A model generated the notes under the pieces. The model was given only the letters and a program-made list of their open reading frames with translations. It was not told the origin of the DNA and searched no databases. Positions 1 through 8,138 of a stretch of DNA of 64,000 bases are shown here, piece after piece. Source of the stretch: an uncultured Opitutia bacterium (GTDB taxonomy: Bacteria; Verrucomicrobiota; Verrucomicrobiia; Opitutales; Opitutaceae); contig CAIOAO010000100.1 of assembly GCA_903855985.1 (NCBI GenBank), positions 1 through 64,000 on the forward strand. Direction: 5' to 3'. Both the position numbers and the translations under genes were made by a program. Numbering within the stretch: position 1 is the stretch's first letter; every line of letters begins with the position of its first letter.

Positions 1-1
1 C

Positions 2-199
2 GTCGTCGACACGACCGGCGCGGGCGCTTCCTGGGCCGCGGGTTTTCTCTACGGCCACCTGCGCGGCGCCTCCCTGGCCGCGTCCGGCGCCATCGGCTCC
101 ATCCTCGGCGCCGAAACCGTCCAGCATCTCGGCGCCGCGATTCCGGATACCTTCTGGCCGCACATCCGCGCCCACGCCGAGGCGCTGGTCAAGGCCTAG
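2..199 (+). CDS. PfkB-family carbohydrate/nucleoside kinase, C-terminal fragment
   Basis: The frame is open from the window edge and encodes the last 65 residues of a ribokinase/PfkB-type sugar or nucleoside kinase. It carries the family's second signature near its start, read here as DTTGAGAS followed by WAAGFLYG. In the family this is DTxGAGD, where the last Asp is the catalytic base that deprotonates the sugar hydroxyl. Here that Asp is Ala (codon gct). The rest of the segment, an anion-hole helix and a C-terminal helix, looks intact and most resembles adenosine-kinase-like members. The substrate cannot be told from this fragment, and the loss of Asp makes activity doubtful. Confidence 0.8.
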   Translation, partial: VVDTTGAGASWAAGFLYGHLRGASLAASGAIGSILGAETVQHLGAAIPDTFWPHIRAHAEALVKA

Positions 200-226
200 C
201 GCCCGCCCGCGCGTGAGCTGGAGTGG

Positions 227-895
227 TTACGGAAACCACTTCAATAATTCCGCCGCGACCAGCTGGTGGCCGGCGAAATTGGGATGGTTGCCCGACGACA
301 TCAGCGTGGGGAGCGGCACGCCCGCCTGCACCTGTTGCTGAAACACGGCGAAACTGTCCACGAGCCCGGCGCCATGCTCCACCGCGAGCGCCTTCACCTG
401 CGCCGCATGCTGCACCAGCGGGTCCGCGGGATCCGTCAGTGAAGCCGACACATCCGGCGTCGGGGTGAGCAGCAGCACCGGGATTTTCGCCGCCTGGGCC
501 GACGTGATCATCGCGGTCCAGGCCCGCCGGGCGCGCTCCAGGCCGTCCCCGCGGTCATTCAGCGCGTAGTCCAGGGTGATGACATCCGGCCGGTGTGTCA
601 GCACGTCGGCGGCAAACCGCGCCGCGCCTTTTTCCGCCGTCTCGCCGCCAATCGCCGTCACGATCACATTGATCACGGCGTGCGGAAAGCGCCGCGCCAG
701 CGCGACGTGCAGGAGGTGGGGATAGGATTCAAACGTGCTGATCTCCGGTGTCAGGAAATACCCCGACGGCACGCTGTGCCCGTGGCAGACGACATTGAGC
801 GTGCGGTTCTGGGGCCAGTCCACCCGGGCCAGCCGGCAAAATTCTGCGAGATAGGTGCTGGGATGCGCGGGGCGGGGGGTAGTCACGCGGGCCAC
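227..895 (-). CDS. SGNH/GDSL-type hydrolase
   Basis: Probable SGNH-fold esterase or acyl hydrolase. With the GTG start chosen here it has 222 residues. Block I is GHSVPSG (nucleophile Ser about residue 41), a GGET segment fits block II, the Asn of LND fits block III, and block V is NHPNFAGH near residue 203. The Asp usually three residues before the catalytic His is Ser; related proteins with an NHPN block are known to me, so this need not inactivate it. The frame extends upstream to 1057, but that part crosses the heptamer repeat at 965-1070 and looks non-coding, so a start at 895 or 886 is preferred. No signal peptide is evident. Confidence 0.75.
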   Translation of the reverse strand: MARVTTPRPAHPSTYLAEFCRLARVDWPQNRTLNVVCHGHSVPSGYFLTPEISTFESYPHLLHVALARRFPHAVINVIVTAIGGETAEKGAARFAADVLTHRPDVITLDYALNDRGDGLERARRAWTAMITSAQAAKIPVLLLTPTPDVSASLTDPADPLVQHAAQVKALAVEHGAGLVDSFAVFQQQVQAGVPLPTLMSSGNHPNFAGHQLVAAELLKWFP

Positions 896-964
896 CGTAG
901 TAGCCCGGCGGCTAAAATCACGGAAAAACCTGCCGACCCCGCGCCGTGCGGCACGCGAAGTACC

Positions 965-1070
965 AAGTGCCCTGTACCAAGTGACAAGTGACACGAAACC
1001 AGACGTGCGCTCCGGCGCCGCTGACAATCTTGTTACTTGCCCCTTGCCCCTTGTCACTTACCCCTTCTGA
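965..1070. repeat. Two facing arrays of 7-bp repeats upstream of proA
   Basis: Positions 965-992 hold four heptamers (aagtgcc, ctgtacc, aagtgac, aagtgac). Positions 1029-1070 hold six (cttgtta, cttgccc twice, cttgtca, cttaccc, cttctga). The two arrays are roughly inverted with respect to each other, so the 5' leader of proA could fold into a long stem. The last unit ends six bases before the proA ATG. The same kind of unit recurs at several other gene boundaries in the window. Confidence 0.75.
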
Positions 1071-1076
1071 GGTCCC

Positions 1077-2351
1077 ATGTCCGCCGATCTCGTCCAGCTC
1101 GTCACCGCCCTCGCGTCGCGCGCCCGCGCCGCAGCGCTCGGGCTTGCGACCGCTCCGACCGCCGCAAAAAACGCCGCGCTGCGCCAGCTCGCCGACCTGA
1201 TCGACGCCGCCCATCCCGCCCTCCTCGCGGCCAACACCCGGGACCTCGCCTCCCCCGAGGCCGCCGCCCTCACGCCCGCCGCCCGTGACCGGCTCACCCT
1301 CACTCCCGCCCGCCTGCAGCACCTCGCCGAGTCCGTTCGCGAGGTCGCCGTCCTGCCCGACCCGGTCGGTGACATCCTCGAAGATTTTACCCGGCCCAAC
1401 GGCCTGCGCATCCGCAAGCTGCGCGTCCCGATCGGCGTCATCGGCATCATCTACGAGGCCCGCCCCAACGTCACCATCGACTGTGCCGTCCTCTGCCTGA
1501 AGAGCGGCAACGCGTGCATTCTGCGGGGCGGGAAGGAATGCTTTCACACGAACACCGCGCTGGTCGCACTCATCGGCGCGGCTCTCCAGGCCGCCGGCCT
1601 CACGGTCGACGCCGTCCAGCTCGTCCCCACCACCGACCGCGCCGCCCTGCTGACGCTGCTCAAGCTCGACTCGCTCATCCACTGTATCATCCCCCGCGGC
1701 GGCGAGAGCCTCATCCGGTTCGTCGCGGAAAACTCCACCATCCCCGTCATCAAGCACTACCGCGGCGTGTGCTTTGTTTACGTGGACGCCGCCGCCGAAC
1801 TCGCGATGGCGGAGGCCATCACGGTCAACGCCAAGGCTTCCCGCCCGAGCGCGTGCAACGCCGCCGAGCAGCTGCTGGTGCACCGCAGCGTCGCCGGGAA
1901 ATTCCTCCCCGCCGTCGCCCGCGCCCTCGCCGCACAAAAGGTCAGCCTCCGCTGCGACGCGACCAGCGCCGCGATCCTCGCCCGCGAAAAACTTCCCCAC
2001 AGCGCCGCAACCGCCGCCGACTTCACCACCGAGTTCCTGGATTACGTCATCGCCGTCCGCGTCGTCGATTCCCTCGACGCCGCCATCGCGACCATCAACC
2101 GCGACAGCTCCAACCACAGCGACGCCATCGTGACGGCCGACGCGGCCGCCGCGCGCCGCTTCCTCGCCGAGGTGGACAGCGCCACGGTGTATTGGAACGC
2201 CAGCACACGTTTCACCGACGGCTTCGAGTTTGGCTACGGCGCCGAGATCGGCATCAGCACCGACCGGCTTCACGCCCGTGGCCCGATGGGCCTGCGCGAA
2301 CTCTGCACGCACAAGTTTGTGATCGAGGGAACCGGCCAGGTGCGCGGATGA
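1077..2351 (+). CDS. proA: Glutamate-5-semialdehyde dehydrogenase (gamma-glutamyl phosphate reductase)
   Basis: Catalyses the NADPH-dependent reduction of gamma-glutamyl phosphate to glutamate-5-semialdehyde, the second step of proline synthesis, in the cytoplasm. The 424-residue length is normal for ProA. Visible family features are the IGVIGIIYEARPNVT segment, the LRGGKE loop, and the catalytic Cys260 in SACNAAEQLL. The C-terminus ends with the usual RGPMGLRELCTHKF block. The ATG at 1077 directly follows a heptamer repeat array in the leader. Its TGA overlaps the start of a small lipoprotein gene (ATGA). No proB is visible in the window. Confidence 0.97.
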   Translation: MSADLVQLVTALASRARAAALGLATAPTAAKNAALRQLADLIDAAHPALLAANTRDLASPEAAALTPAARDRLTLTPARLQHLAESVREVAVLPDPVGDILEDFTRPNGLRIRKLRVPIGVIGIIYEARPNVTIDCAVLCLKSGNACILRGGKECFHTNTALVALIGAALQAAGLTVDAVQLVPTTDRAALLTLLKLDSLIHCIIPRGGESLIRFVAENSTIPVIKHYRGVCFVYVDAAAELAMAEAITVNAKASRPSACNAAEQLLVHRSVAGKFLPAVARALAAQKVSLRCDATSAAILAREKLPHSAATAADFTTEFLDYVIAVRVVDSLDAAIATINRDSSNHSDAIVTADAAAARRFLAEVDSATVYWNASTRFTDGFEFGYGAEIGISTDRLHARGPMGLRELCTHKFVIEGTGQVRG

Positions 2352-2521
2352 CTCATCCCGGCGTGCGCTTCCGGGCCGTTTCGCGCTTCACCCCCGCCCT
2401 CGCCGTGCTGCTGACGCTCGCGACCCTCACTGGGTGCAGCACCGTCCACAGTTGGGCCCAGGCCAGCTCGGGCCATTCCCCCACGGCCGGCGCCAGTGTG
2501 AGCCTGCCCTTCGGCAAATAA
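2348..2521 (+). CDS. Small predicted lipoprotein (57 aa)
   Basis: A 57-residue product whose ATG overlaps the proA stop codon (ATGA), so it is probably translationally coupled to proA. It has a basic N-terminus, a hydrophobic stretch and a lipobox (LTGC with Cys near residue 32), followed by a short Ser/Ala-rich tail. That is the form of a small exported lipoprotein. No family was recognised. The ATGA junction and clear signal sequence make it a credible gene despite its size. Confidence 0.6.
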   Translation: MTHPGVRFRAVSRFTPALAVLLTLATLTGCSTVHSWAQASSGHSPTAGASVSLPFGK

Positions 2522-2602
2522 GACCGGCTCCGGCCGGGCGCTATTTTTGCACTTTCTGAGGGTTGCAGGGAACCCGCCCGCGGCCAAAGTGACCTGATAG
2601 CC

Positions 2603-3214
2603 ATGCCCACCACCCTTCGCGCCCTCAGGTTGATCACGGCATTGTTCGCCCTCGCTCTTGCGTCCGCCGGCCGGGCCCAGACGGCCACCCCGGCCCCGGC
2701 TGTGGATACCGCCCCACCCGCCCCGGTTGCGCCCAAGCGCGACCGCGTCATGTCGGACGAGGTGGCGTCCACGCTCGCCAGCGGGATGCCGAAGTACAAT
2801 CCGCCGCCGAAGCTGCCCGAGCCCAAGCCCGAGGAGGAACAGGCCGACCTCCGGGAAACCGACAAGCCGAAGAACAAGATCATCCGCCTGCAGAAATTCA
2901 TGGTGAAGGAGCCCAAGCCGCCCGTCTTCCGCGACCGCGACCTGGAAAGCAAATCGGGCCTGACCAACCGCGGGATGAAGAGTAACCCCGGCCTCGGGAT
3001 CGGTAATTTCGGCGGCCTGAACCGCCCCATCGGCCTGCTGATGTACGAGGAACAGGAGCGGCTCAGGAACATGGCCGACCTCAACAAGGACGCCAAGGAC
3101 GCGAAGGCCAGCGGTGACTCCACCGCCGCCGATTACATTTTGAAGGAGAACAACCGGGCCAACTACCGTCCCTCCGACTTCGGGTGGAACAGCGACAACC
3201 CGGCCGGCAAATAG
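2603..3214 (+). CDS. Hypothetical exported proline-rich protein
   Basis: A 203-residue product with a signal peptide (hydrophobic core about residues 8-22, cleavage likely after GRAQ). A Pro/Ala-rich linker follows, then a charged segment with repeated PKLPEPKPEEE-like sequence, and a Gly/Asn-rich C-terminal half. There are no cysteines in the mature part and no further membrane segment, so it is probably periplasmic. I do not recognise a family. It sits 81 bases after the small lipoprotein gene and may be co-transcribed with it. Confidence 0.7.
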   Translation: MPTTLRALRLITALFALALASAGRAQTATPAPAVDTAPPAPVAPKRDRVMSDEVASTLASGMPKYNPPPKLPEPKPEEEQADLRETDKPKNKIIRLQKFMVKEPKPPVFRDRDLESKSGLTNRGMKSNPGLGIGNFGGLNRPIGLLMYEEQERLRNMADLNKDAKDAKASGDSTAADYILKENNRANYRPSDFGWNSDNPAGK

Positions 3215-3264
3215 GCGGACGGCCCGGATCTTTTGGCCACGAAGAGGCCAAACCGGATTGCAAC

Positions 3265-3552
3265 CTACGCCTGCAACAGCTCCCGCGCGATCGCCTCGCG
3301 CTCGGCATCGAGCGTGACCGTCTTCGCCGGCGGCGTCCGGCCGGCCCGGGCGTACCAGTAGCGTGCATTGGCGAGGTCGCCTTCCTTGCGGTGCAGGTAG
3401 GCGTGCACCCAGCTGCCGGCCGCGCCCTCATCCTCCTGCGAAAGTCCGTGGGCCTTCGCCCAGTCGCCCTGCGCGTCGTGCCAGAGCGCGGCCAGCGCGG
3501 GACCGGTCCCGGCGGGCGGCGTGGCGCCGGCGATAAATTCCTCAAATGACAT
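3265..3552 (-). CDS. Conserved hypothetical small protein (95 aa)
   Basis: A soluble, acidic 95-residue protein. Its centre has an aromatic/His-rich pattern (LWHDAQGDW, WVHAYLHRKEGD, ARYWYARAG) that looks like one and a half helical hairpins, similar to tetratricopeptide-like small proteins I associate with Acidobacteria and Verrucomicrobia. It is transcribed divergently from birA, with start codons only about 10 bases apart, so the two must share an overlapping promoter region. The function is unknown. Confidence 0.65.
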   Translation of the reverse strand: MSFEEFIAGATPPAGTGPALAALWHDAQGDWAKAHGLSQEDEGAAGSWVHAYLHRKEGDLANARYWYARAGRTPPAKTVTLDAEREAIARELLQA

Positions 3553-3561
3553 TTGCCCACT

Positions 3562-4599
3562 ATGGGGGGACGCTCTCTAGTTTCAACCGTGGCCGCGCCC
3601 GCCCCTTCCCCCAGCACCGAACTCGTCATCCTGCGGGAACTGCTCGCCCGCGATCCCGGTTTCATGTCCGGCGCCGCGCTCGCCGCCAAGCTCGGCCTCA
3701 GCCGCGTCGCCGTCTGGCAGCACATGGAAAAACTCCGGGCCCAGGGCTTCGCCTTCGAGGCCGCCCGCGCCCGCGGCTACCGCATCGCGGCGCGCCCGGC
3801 CGCGCTCCATCTCGAGTTCATCCTCGCCCACCTCAAGGGCCGCGCCCGGGACTTTTCCCTCACGCTGCTCGATGAGGTGGACAGCACCAACGACGAGGCC
3901 GCGCGCCAGCTCGCCGCCGGCCGGACCGCGCCGTTTGTCATCCTCGCGCGCCGGCAGACGCGCGGCCGCGGCCGGCTCGGCCGCGCCTGGCACAGCGAGG
4001 CCAACGGCAACCTCTACGCCAGCTTCGCCTTCCGGCCCGCCCTCACCCCCGCCGGCATGCCCACGTTCACGCTCTGGATGGGCGTCAGCGTCTGCGAGCT
4101 CATCGCGAATTTCTGCGGGGTCGCCCCCGGCATCAAGTGGCCCAACGACCTCCTCTTCGACGGCCGCAAGGCCGGCGGCATGCTCACCGAGGCCCGCATT
4201 GACGCCGACCAGATCCGCGACCTCGTCTTCGGCCTCGGCCTGAACCTCAACAGCCCCGCCGGCGCGTGGCCCGCCGACCTCGCCCGCCGCGCCACCTCCC
4301 TCGCCGAGCAGACCGCCGCCCCGCTCGACCCCAACCGCTTCACCGCCGCCCTCATCGGCCGTGTGCTGCTCGCCTACACGCAGTTCGTGGACGGCGACTA
4401 CCGGAAAACCTTCGCCGACCTGTGGAACCGCCACGATGTCCTCCGCGGCCAGCCCGTCACCGTGCTGCAGGCGGATAAACGCTACGCAGGCACCGCCGCC
4501 GGCGTGGATGACGCCGGCTCCCTGCTCGTGCGCCCCACCGCCGGCGGCCGGCCCCTGCGCTTCCAGGCCGGCGAGGTCACCCTCGAAAAAAGCGCCTGA
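3562..4599 (+). CDS. birA: Bifunctional biotin-[acetyl-CoA-carboxylase] ligase / biotin operon repressor
   Basis: Attaches biotin to the carrier protein of acetyl-CoA carboxylase via biotinyl-AMP. Residues about 15-70 form a winged helix-turn-helix (LAAKLGLSRVAVWQHMEKL), so it may also repress biotin genes. The catalytic domain has the biotinyl-AMP loop GRGRLGRAW near residue 134, KWPNDLLFDGRKAGG with Lys192, and a C-terminal SH3-like domain. I chose the ATG at 3562; an in-frame TTG at 3553 and GTG at 3589 are alternatives, and the first residues are not conserved. It has about 345 residues, slightly longer than E. coli BirA. Confidence 0.95.
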   Translation: MGGRSLVSTVAAPAPSPSTELVILRELLARDPGFMSGAALAAKLGLSRVAVWQHMEKLRAQGFAFEAARARGYRIAARPAALHLEFILAHLKGRARDFSLTLLDEVDSTNDEAARQLAAGRTAPFVILARRQTRGRGRLGRAWHSEANGNLYASFAFRPALTPAGMPTFTLWMGVSVCELIANFCGVAPGIKWPNDLLFDGRKAGGMLTEARIDADQIRDLVFGLGLNLNSPAGAWPADLARRATSLAEQTAAPLDPNRFTAALIGRVLLAYTQFVDGDYRKTFADLWNRHDVLRGQPVTVLQADKRYAGTAAGVDDAGSLLVRPTAGGRPLRFQAGEVTLEKSA

Positions 4600-4665
4600 A
4601 ATCACCCGCCCCCGCCGAAACATTCGTGTTTATTCGTGTCCATCACTGATTCACCCTCTCCCTTA

Positions 4666-5652
4666 ATGCCCGATACGCCCGCCATTGAAGTCTCCCACCT
4701 GGTGAAGGCCTACGCCGGCGTGACGGCGGTCAATGACATCAACTTCAAGGTCGCGCGGGGCGAGATCCTCGGCTTCCTCGGCCCCAACGGTGCCGGCAAG
4801 TCCACCACCATGCGCATCCTGACCGGCTACCAGCCGGCCACCTCCGGCGAGGTCAACGTCTGCGGCGTGTCGGTCGCTTTGCGCCCCGACGAGGTCAAGC
4901 GGCAGATCGGCTACATGCCGGAGAACAACCCGCTGCCCGAGGACATGCGCGTGTCGGAGTACCTGTATTTCCGCGGCCGGCTGAAGGAGATCAAGCGCCG
5001 CATGCTCGGCCCGCGCATCGACGAGGTGCTGGAGCTGTGCGACCTCAAGCGCGTCCGCCACAAGATCATCGGCCAGCTGTCCAAGGGTTACCGCCAGCGC
5101 GTCGGCATCGCCGAGGCCATCCTCGCCGAGCCGCCCGTCATCATCATGGACGAGCCCACCATCGGCCTCGACCCGCACCAGATCCTCATCGTCCGCGACC
5201 TCATCGCCAGCCTGCGCGGCCGCATGACCGTCATCATCTCCTCGCACATCCTGCCCGAGATCGAGATGACCTGCGACCGCGTCCTTATCATCAACCAGGG
5301 CCGCGTCGTCGCGCAGGGCACGCCGGCCGACCTGCGCCGCGACGTGCTCGGCCACTCCACCTACCAGCTCGTGGTCGCGGGGGACACCGCCTCCCTGCCG
5401 CTCCTGCTCGCCACGATTGATCCCACGCTCACGGTCACCGCCGAGGGCGAGCCGGATGGCGAGGGCTTCCGCCGGCTCACGCTCTCCACCGAGAACGACG
5501 GCGAGCTCGGCGAGTCGCTGCTGCGCACGCTCAGCTCGCAGTCGTACCGCCTCCGCGCCCTCAGCCGCACCAACCCGACGCTCGAGGATGTGTTCCTCGC
5601 CGCGACCCGCCGCAGCTGGGACGTGAAGTCCGGCGACCTGCGCAAGAAATAA
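4666..5652 (+). CDS. ABC transporter ATP-binding protein (GldA-like, ABC-2 type)
   Basis: The 328-residue ATPase subunit of an ABC-2 exporter. Walker A is GPNGAGKST (residues 39-47), the signature is LSKGYRQR near 138, and Walker B ends in MDEPT with D162/E163; a switch His follows in SSHILPEIE. The extra C-terminal domain of about 90 residues is typical of GldA/NatA-like ATPases. The ATG at 4666 was preferred over an upstream in-frame ATG at 4636 because residues before MPDTP are not family-like. It heads a same-strand run with the permease starting two bases after its stop, so the proteins probably assemble together. Confidence 0.93.
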   Translation: MPDTPAIEVSHLVKAYAGVTAVNDINFKVARGEILGFLGPNGAGKSTTMRILTGYQPATSGEVNVCGVSVALRPDEVKRQIGYMPENNPLPEDMRVSEYLYFRGRLKEIKRRMLGPRIDEVLELCDLKRVRHKIIGQLSKGYRQRVGIAEAILAEPPVIIMDEPTIGLDPHQILIVRDLIASLRGRMTVIISSHILPEIEMTCDRVLIINQGRVVAQGTPADLRRDVLGHSTYQLVVAGDTASLPLLLATIDPTLTVTAEGEPDGEGFRRLTLSTENDGELGESLLRTLSSQSYRLRALSRTNPTLEDVFLAATRRSWDVKSGDLRKK

Positions 5653-5653
5653 C

Positions 5654-6415
5654 ATGAAGCATTTCTTCACCCTCCTCAGCCACGAGATCCGCATGCTGCT
5701 CGTCAGCCCGAGCACCTACCTCGCCGCGCTGCTGTTCCTGTCGTTCATGGGCTTCATCTTCACCACCATCCTCGAGAGCTACAGCAAGGCGCCGCTGGAG
5801 CTGTCGCCCGCCCAGGTGTTCTTCCAGCTGTTCTGGCTGCCCGTGCTCTTCATGGTGCCGATGCTGACGATGAAGTGCCTCGCGGAGGAGCGCCGGCTCG
5901 GGACGATCGAGACGCTGCTGACCACGCCCGTGACGACCACCGAGGTGGTGCTGGGTAAATACGGCGCCGCCTACCTGCTTTATCTCGCGCTCTGGGGCTC
6001 GACCGCCGGGTTCTTCCTCATCCTGCGGAAATTCTCCGGCGACGTGCGCTTCATGGATCCCGGCCCGCTTCTCGGCGGCTACCTCTTCATCGCCGTCTCC
6101 GGCCTGCTCTTCGTCGCGCTCGGCGTGTTCGCCAGCTCGCTGTCCAAAAACCAGGCCGTCGCCGGCATCCTGTGCTTCACCATGATCTTCGGGCTCATCT
6201 TCGGCCTGAGCTTCCTCGCCGGCTCGTCCATCCTCCACCGCGAGGCGCTGCAGCCCGCCCGGCAGGCCGTGGAATACGCGCAGGTGCTGACCCATCGCGA
6301 TGACTTCACCCGCGGTGTCATCGATACGCGCCAACTGCTGTTCTACCTCAGCGGCACCGTCCTCGCCCTCATCTTCAGCATCCTCGGCGTCGAGGCGAAG
6401 CTGCTGCATTCATGA
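5654..6415 (+). CDS. ABC-2 type permease (GldF-like)
   Basis: A 253-residue membrane protein with about six hydrophobic segments. The sequence pattern RRLGTIETLLTTPVTTTEVVLGKY is the conserved cytoplasmic loop of ABC-2 permeases of the GldF/NosY type. It begins immediately after the ATPase gene and is followed by a GldG-like gene, the same order as gldA-gldF-gldG. In Bacteroidetes these genes support gliding, but in other phyla the same set is widespread and its substrate is not known. A role in envelope or polymer export is inference. Confidence 0.9.
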   Translation: MKHFFTLLSHEIRMLLVSPSTYLAALLFLSFMGFIFTTILESYSKAPLELSPAQVFFQLFWLPVLFMVPMLTMKCLAEERRLGTIETLLTTPVTTTEVVLGKYGAAYLLYLALWGSTAGFFLILRKFSGDVRFMDPGPLLGGYLFIAVSGLLFVALGVFASSLSKNQAVAGILCFTMIFGLIFGLSFLAGSSILHREALQPARQAVEYAQVLTHRDDFTRGVIDTRQLLFYLSGTVLALIFSILGVEAKLLHS

Positions 6416-6484
6416 AGACCCGGGCAAATCCATCTGAGGTCATGGACCCTTGGTCATCGGTCATGGGGAATCAGTCCTCCCCGA

Positions 6485-6519
6485 CTCGTCACTCGTCACC
6501 CGTCACTCGTCACTTCTGA
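6485..6519 (+). repeat. Heptamer repeat array directly before the GldG-like gene
   Basis: Five exact 7-bp units: ctcgtca, ctcgtca, cccgtca, ctcgtca, cttctga. The last unit is identical to the last unit of the array before proA, and the array ends two bases before the ATG at 6522. It occupies the place where a ribosome-binding site would be expected. Confidence 0.75.
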
Positions 6520-6521
6520 GC

Positions 6522-8018
6522 ATGCCTTCCTTCGACAGCTTCCGCACCGCCCGCTGGATCCGCACGCTCAACCTCGTGCTGCAGGCCGTGCTGTTCATCA
6601 CGCTCTTCGGCGGGCTCAACTACCTCGCGCGCAACCACTCTTTGCGCTACGACCTCACCTCGCAGCGCCGCTATTCCCTCTCGCCCGAGACCCTCGCCTA
6701 CCTGCGCACGCTCGCGACCCCGGTCCGGATCGTGGTGACGCTCACCCCGAACTCCGAGAACGCCGACATCGCCCAGGCCTACCGCGACATCAGCTCCCTC
6801 CTGCGCGAGTACACCTACGCCACCGAGGGCAACCCCAACCGGCAGGTCACCGTGGAATACCTCGACGTGTACCAGAACCGCCGCGAGGCCGACCAGCTGG
6901 GCATCGACCAGCCCGACAGCATCGTGCTGCTGTGCGGCGACCGCCGCCGCGCCGTCGCCCTCGGTGAAGTCTACCGGCTGGAAAACGGCGTGCGAAAGGC
7001 CTTCCGCGGCGAACAGGCCTTCACCGCCGCCATCCTCGACGTCTCCAACCCCGGCAAGAAAAAGATCTACTTCCTCACCGGCCACGGCGAACTCAACCCC
7101 GAGGACGTCGATCCCGTCCGCGGGCTGTCCATGCTCCGCGACGAGCTGCGCGCGCGGAACTTCGACGTCGACCGCCTTGAACTCGCCACCGGCACCAAGA
7201 TCCCCGCCGACGCCGCCCTGCTCATCGCCGTCGCCCCGCAGGGCCGTTACACGCCCGCCGAGGAGGAACAGCTCCGCCAGTACCTCGGGGCCGGCGCCGG
7301 CCGCATGATCCTCCTGCTCGAGCCCGCGATGCCGTCCGGCCTCGGCAACCTGCTGCTCGACTGGGGCCTGCTCGTGGATGACGACATCGTCTATGACACC
7401 GGCGCCGACAACATGACCGAGGACGGCGACCTGATCGTGCGCTACTTCCTGCCCCATCCCATCACCCAGACGCTGCTCGACCGCCAGATCCCGCTGCGCA
7501 TCGGCCCCGCGCGCAGCCTGCGCCCCGACCCGGGCCGCAAGCTCGGCAACGACCTCACCGTCACCACCCTCGCCGTCACCTCCACCACCGCCTGGGGCGA
7601 GGTCGGCTACCGCCTGCGCACCGCCCCCCAATACGATGCCGGGTACGACATCCGCAACGACCGCCCCGGCCTGGAACCGCCCAACCACCTCGCCATCGCC
7701 ATGGCCTCCGAGCGCGTCTCCGCCCGCGCCGGCCTCGACTTCAGCGTGCGCGGCGGCCGGCTCGTGGTGTTCGGCACCGGCGACCTTATTGCCAACAACC
7801 GCCTCGCCGGCGCCGCCAACCTCAACGTCATCCTCGGCGCGGTGAACTGGACCGTGGACCGCGACACGCAGTTCAACATCCCCGTGCGGCCCATCGACCG
7901 CTTCTCGCTGTCCCTCAGCGCCGGCGACCTCGCCCGCCTCCGCCGCAGCCTCCTGTTCCTCCTGCCCGGCGCCGCCCTCATCCTCGGCCTCATCGTCTAC
8001 TGGACCCGGCGACGCTGA
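6522..8018 (+). CDS. GldG-family ABC transporter auxiliary protein
   Basis: A 498-residue protein with an N-terminal membrane anchor (about residues 15-35), a large extracytoplasmic domain and a C-terminal membrane helix (LLFLLPGAALILGLIVYW) followed by a basic tail. The GldG-like features are the RYSLSPETLAYLRTL start of the soluble domain, LTGHGELNP, and the late GTGDLIANN segment. It is thought to partner the GldA/GldF transporter on the outer side of the membrane. Starts upstream of 6522 would translate the heptamer array and are rejected. The DUF4340 gene follows after 120 bases that contain two more heptamer arrays. Confidence 0.9.
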   Translation: MPSFDSFRTARWIRTLNLVLQAVLFITLFGGLNYLARNHSLRYDLTSQRRYSLSPETLAYLRTLATPVRIVVTLTPNSENADIAQAYRDISSLLREYTYATEGNPNRQVTVEYLDVYQNRREADQLGIDQPDSIVLLCGDRRRAVALGEVYRLENGVRKAFRGEQAFTAAILDVSNPGKKKIYFLTGHGELNPEDVDPVRGLSMLRDELRARNFDVDRLELATGTKIPADAALLIAVAPQGRYTPAEEEQLRQYLGAGAGRMILLLEPAMPSGLGNLLLDWGLLVDDDIVYDTGADNMTEDGDLIVRYFLPHPITQTLLDRQIPLRIGPARSLRPDPGRKLGNDLTVTTLAVTSTTAWGEVGYRLRTAPQYDAGYDIRNDRPGLEPPNHLAIAMASERVSARAGLDFSVRGGRLVVFGTGDLIANNRLAGAANLNVILGAVNWTVDRDTQFNIPVRPIDRFSLSLSAGDLARLRRSLLFLLPGAALILGLIVYWTRRR

Positions 8019-8029
8019 CCATGAGTTCC

Positions 8030-8130
8030 CAGCCATCAGCTTTCAGCGCCCAGCTTCTTTCAACCATGCCCCGGTTTTACCTCACCTCTTCCGTCGTGCT
8101 GACAGCTGATCGCTGATCGCTGACCGCTTC
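8030..8130 (+). repeat. Two heptamer repeat arrays between GldG-like and DUF4340 genes
   Basis: Positions 8030-8064 hold cagccat, cagcttt, cagcgcc, cagcttc, tttcaac. Positions 8103-8130 hold cagctga, tcgctga, tcgctga, ccgcttc. All are in strict 7-bp register although the unit sequence differs from the array before proA. The second array ends eight bases before the ATG of the downstream gene. Confidence 0.7.
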
Positions 8131-8138
8131 CCTTCACC

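Noticed and set aside
965-1070. Heptamer arrays as a CRISPR-like structure
   Set aside because: Units are 7 bp without spacers and no cas gene is present anywhere in the window.
6450-6521. Upstream in-frame start for the GldG-like gene
   Set aside because: It would translate the heptamer array; the membrane anchor follows directly from the ATG at 6522.
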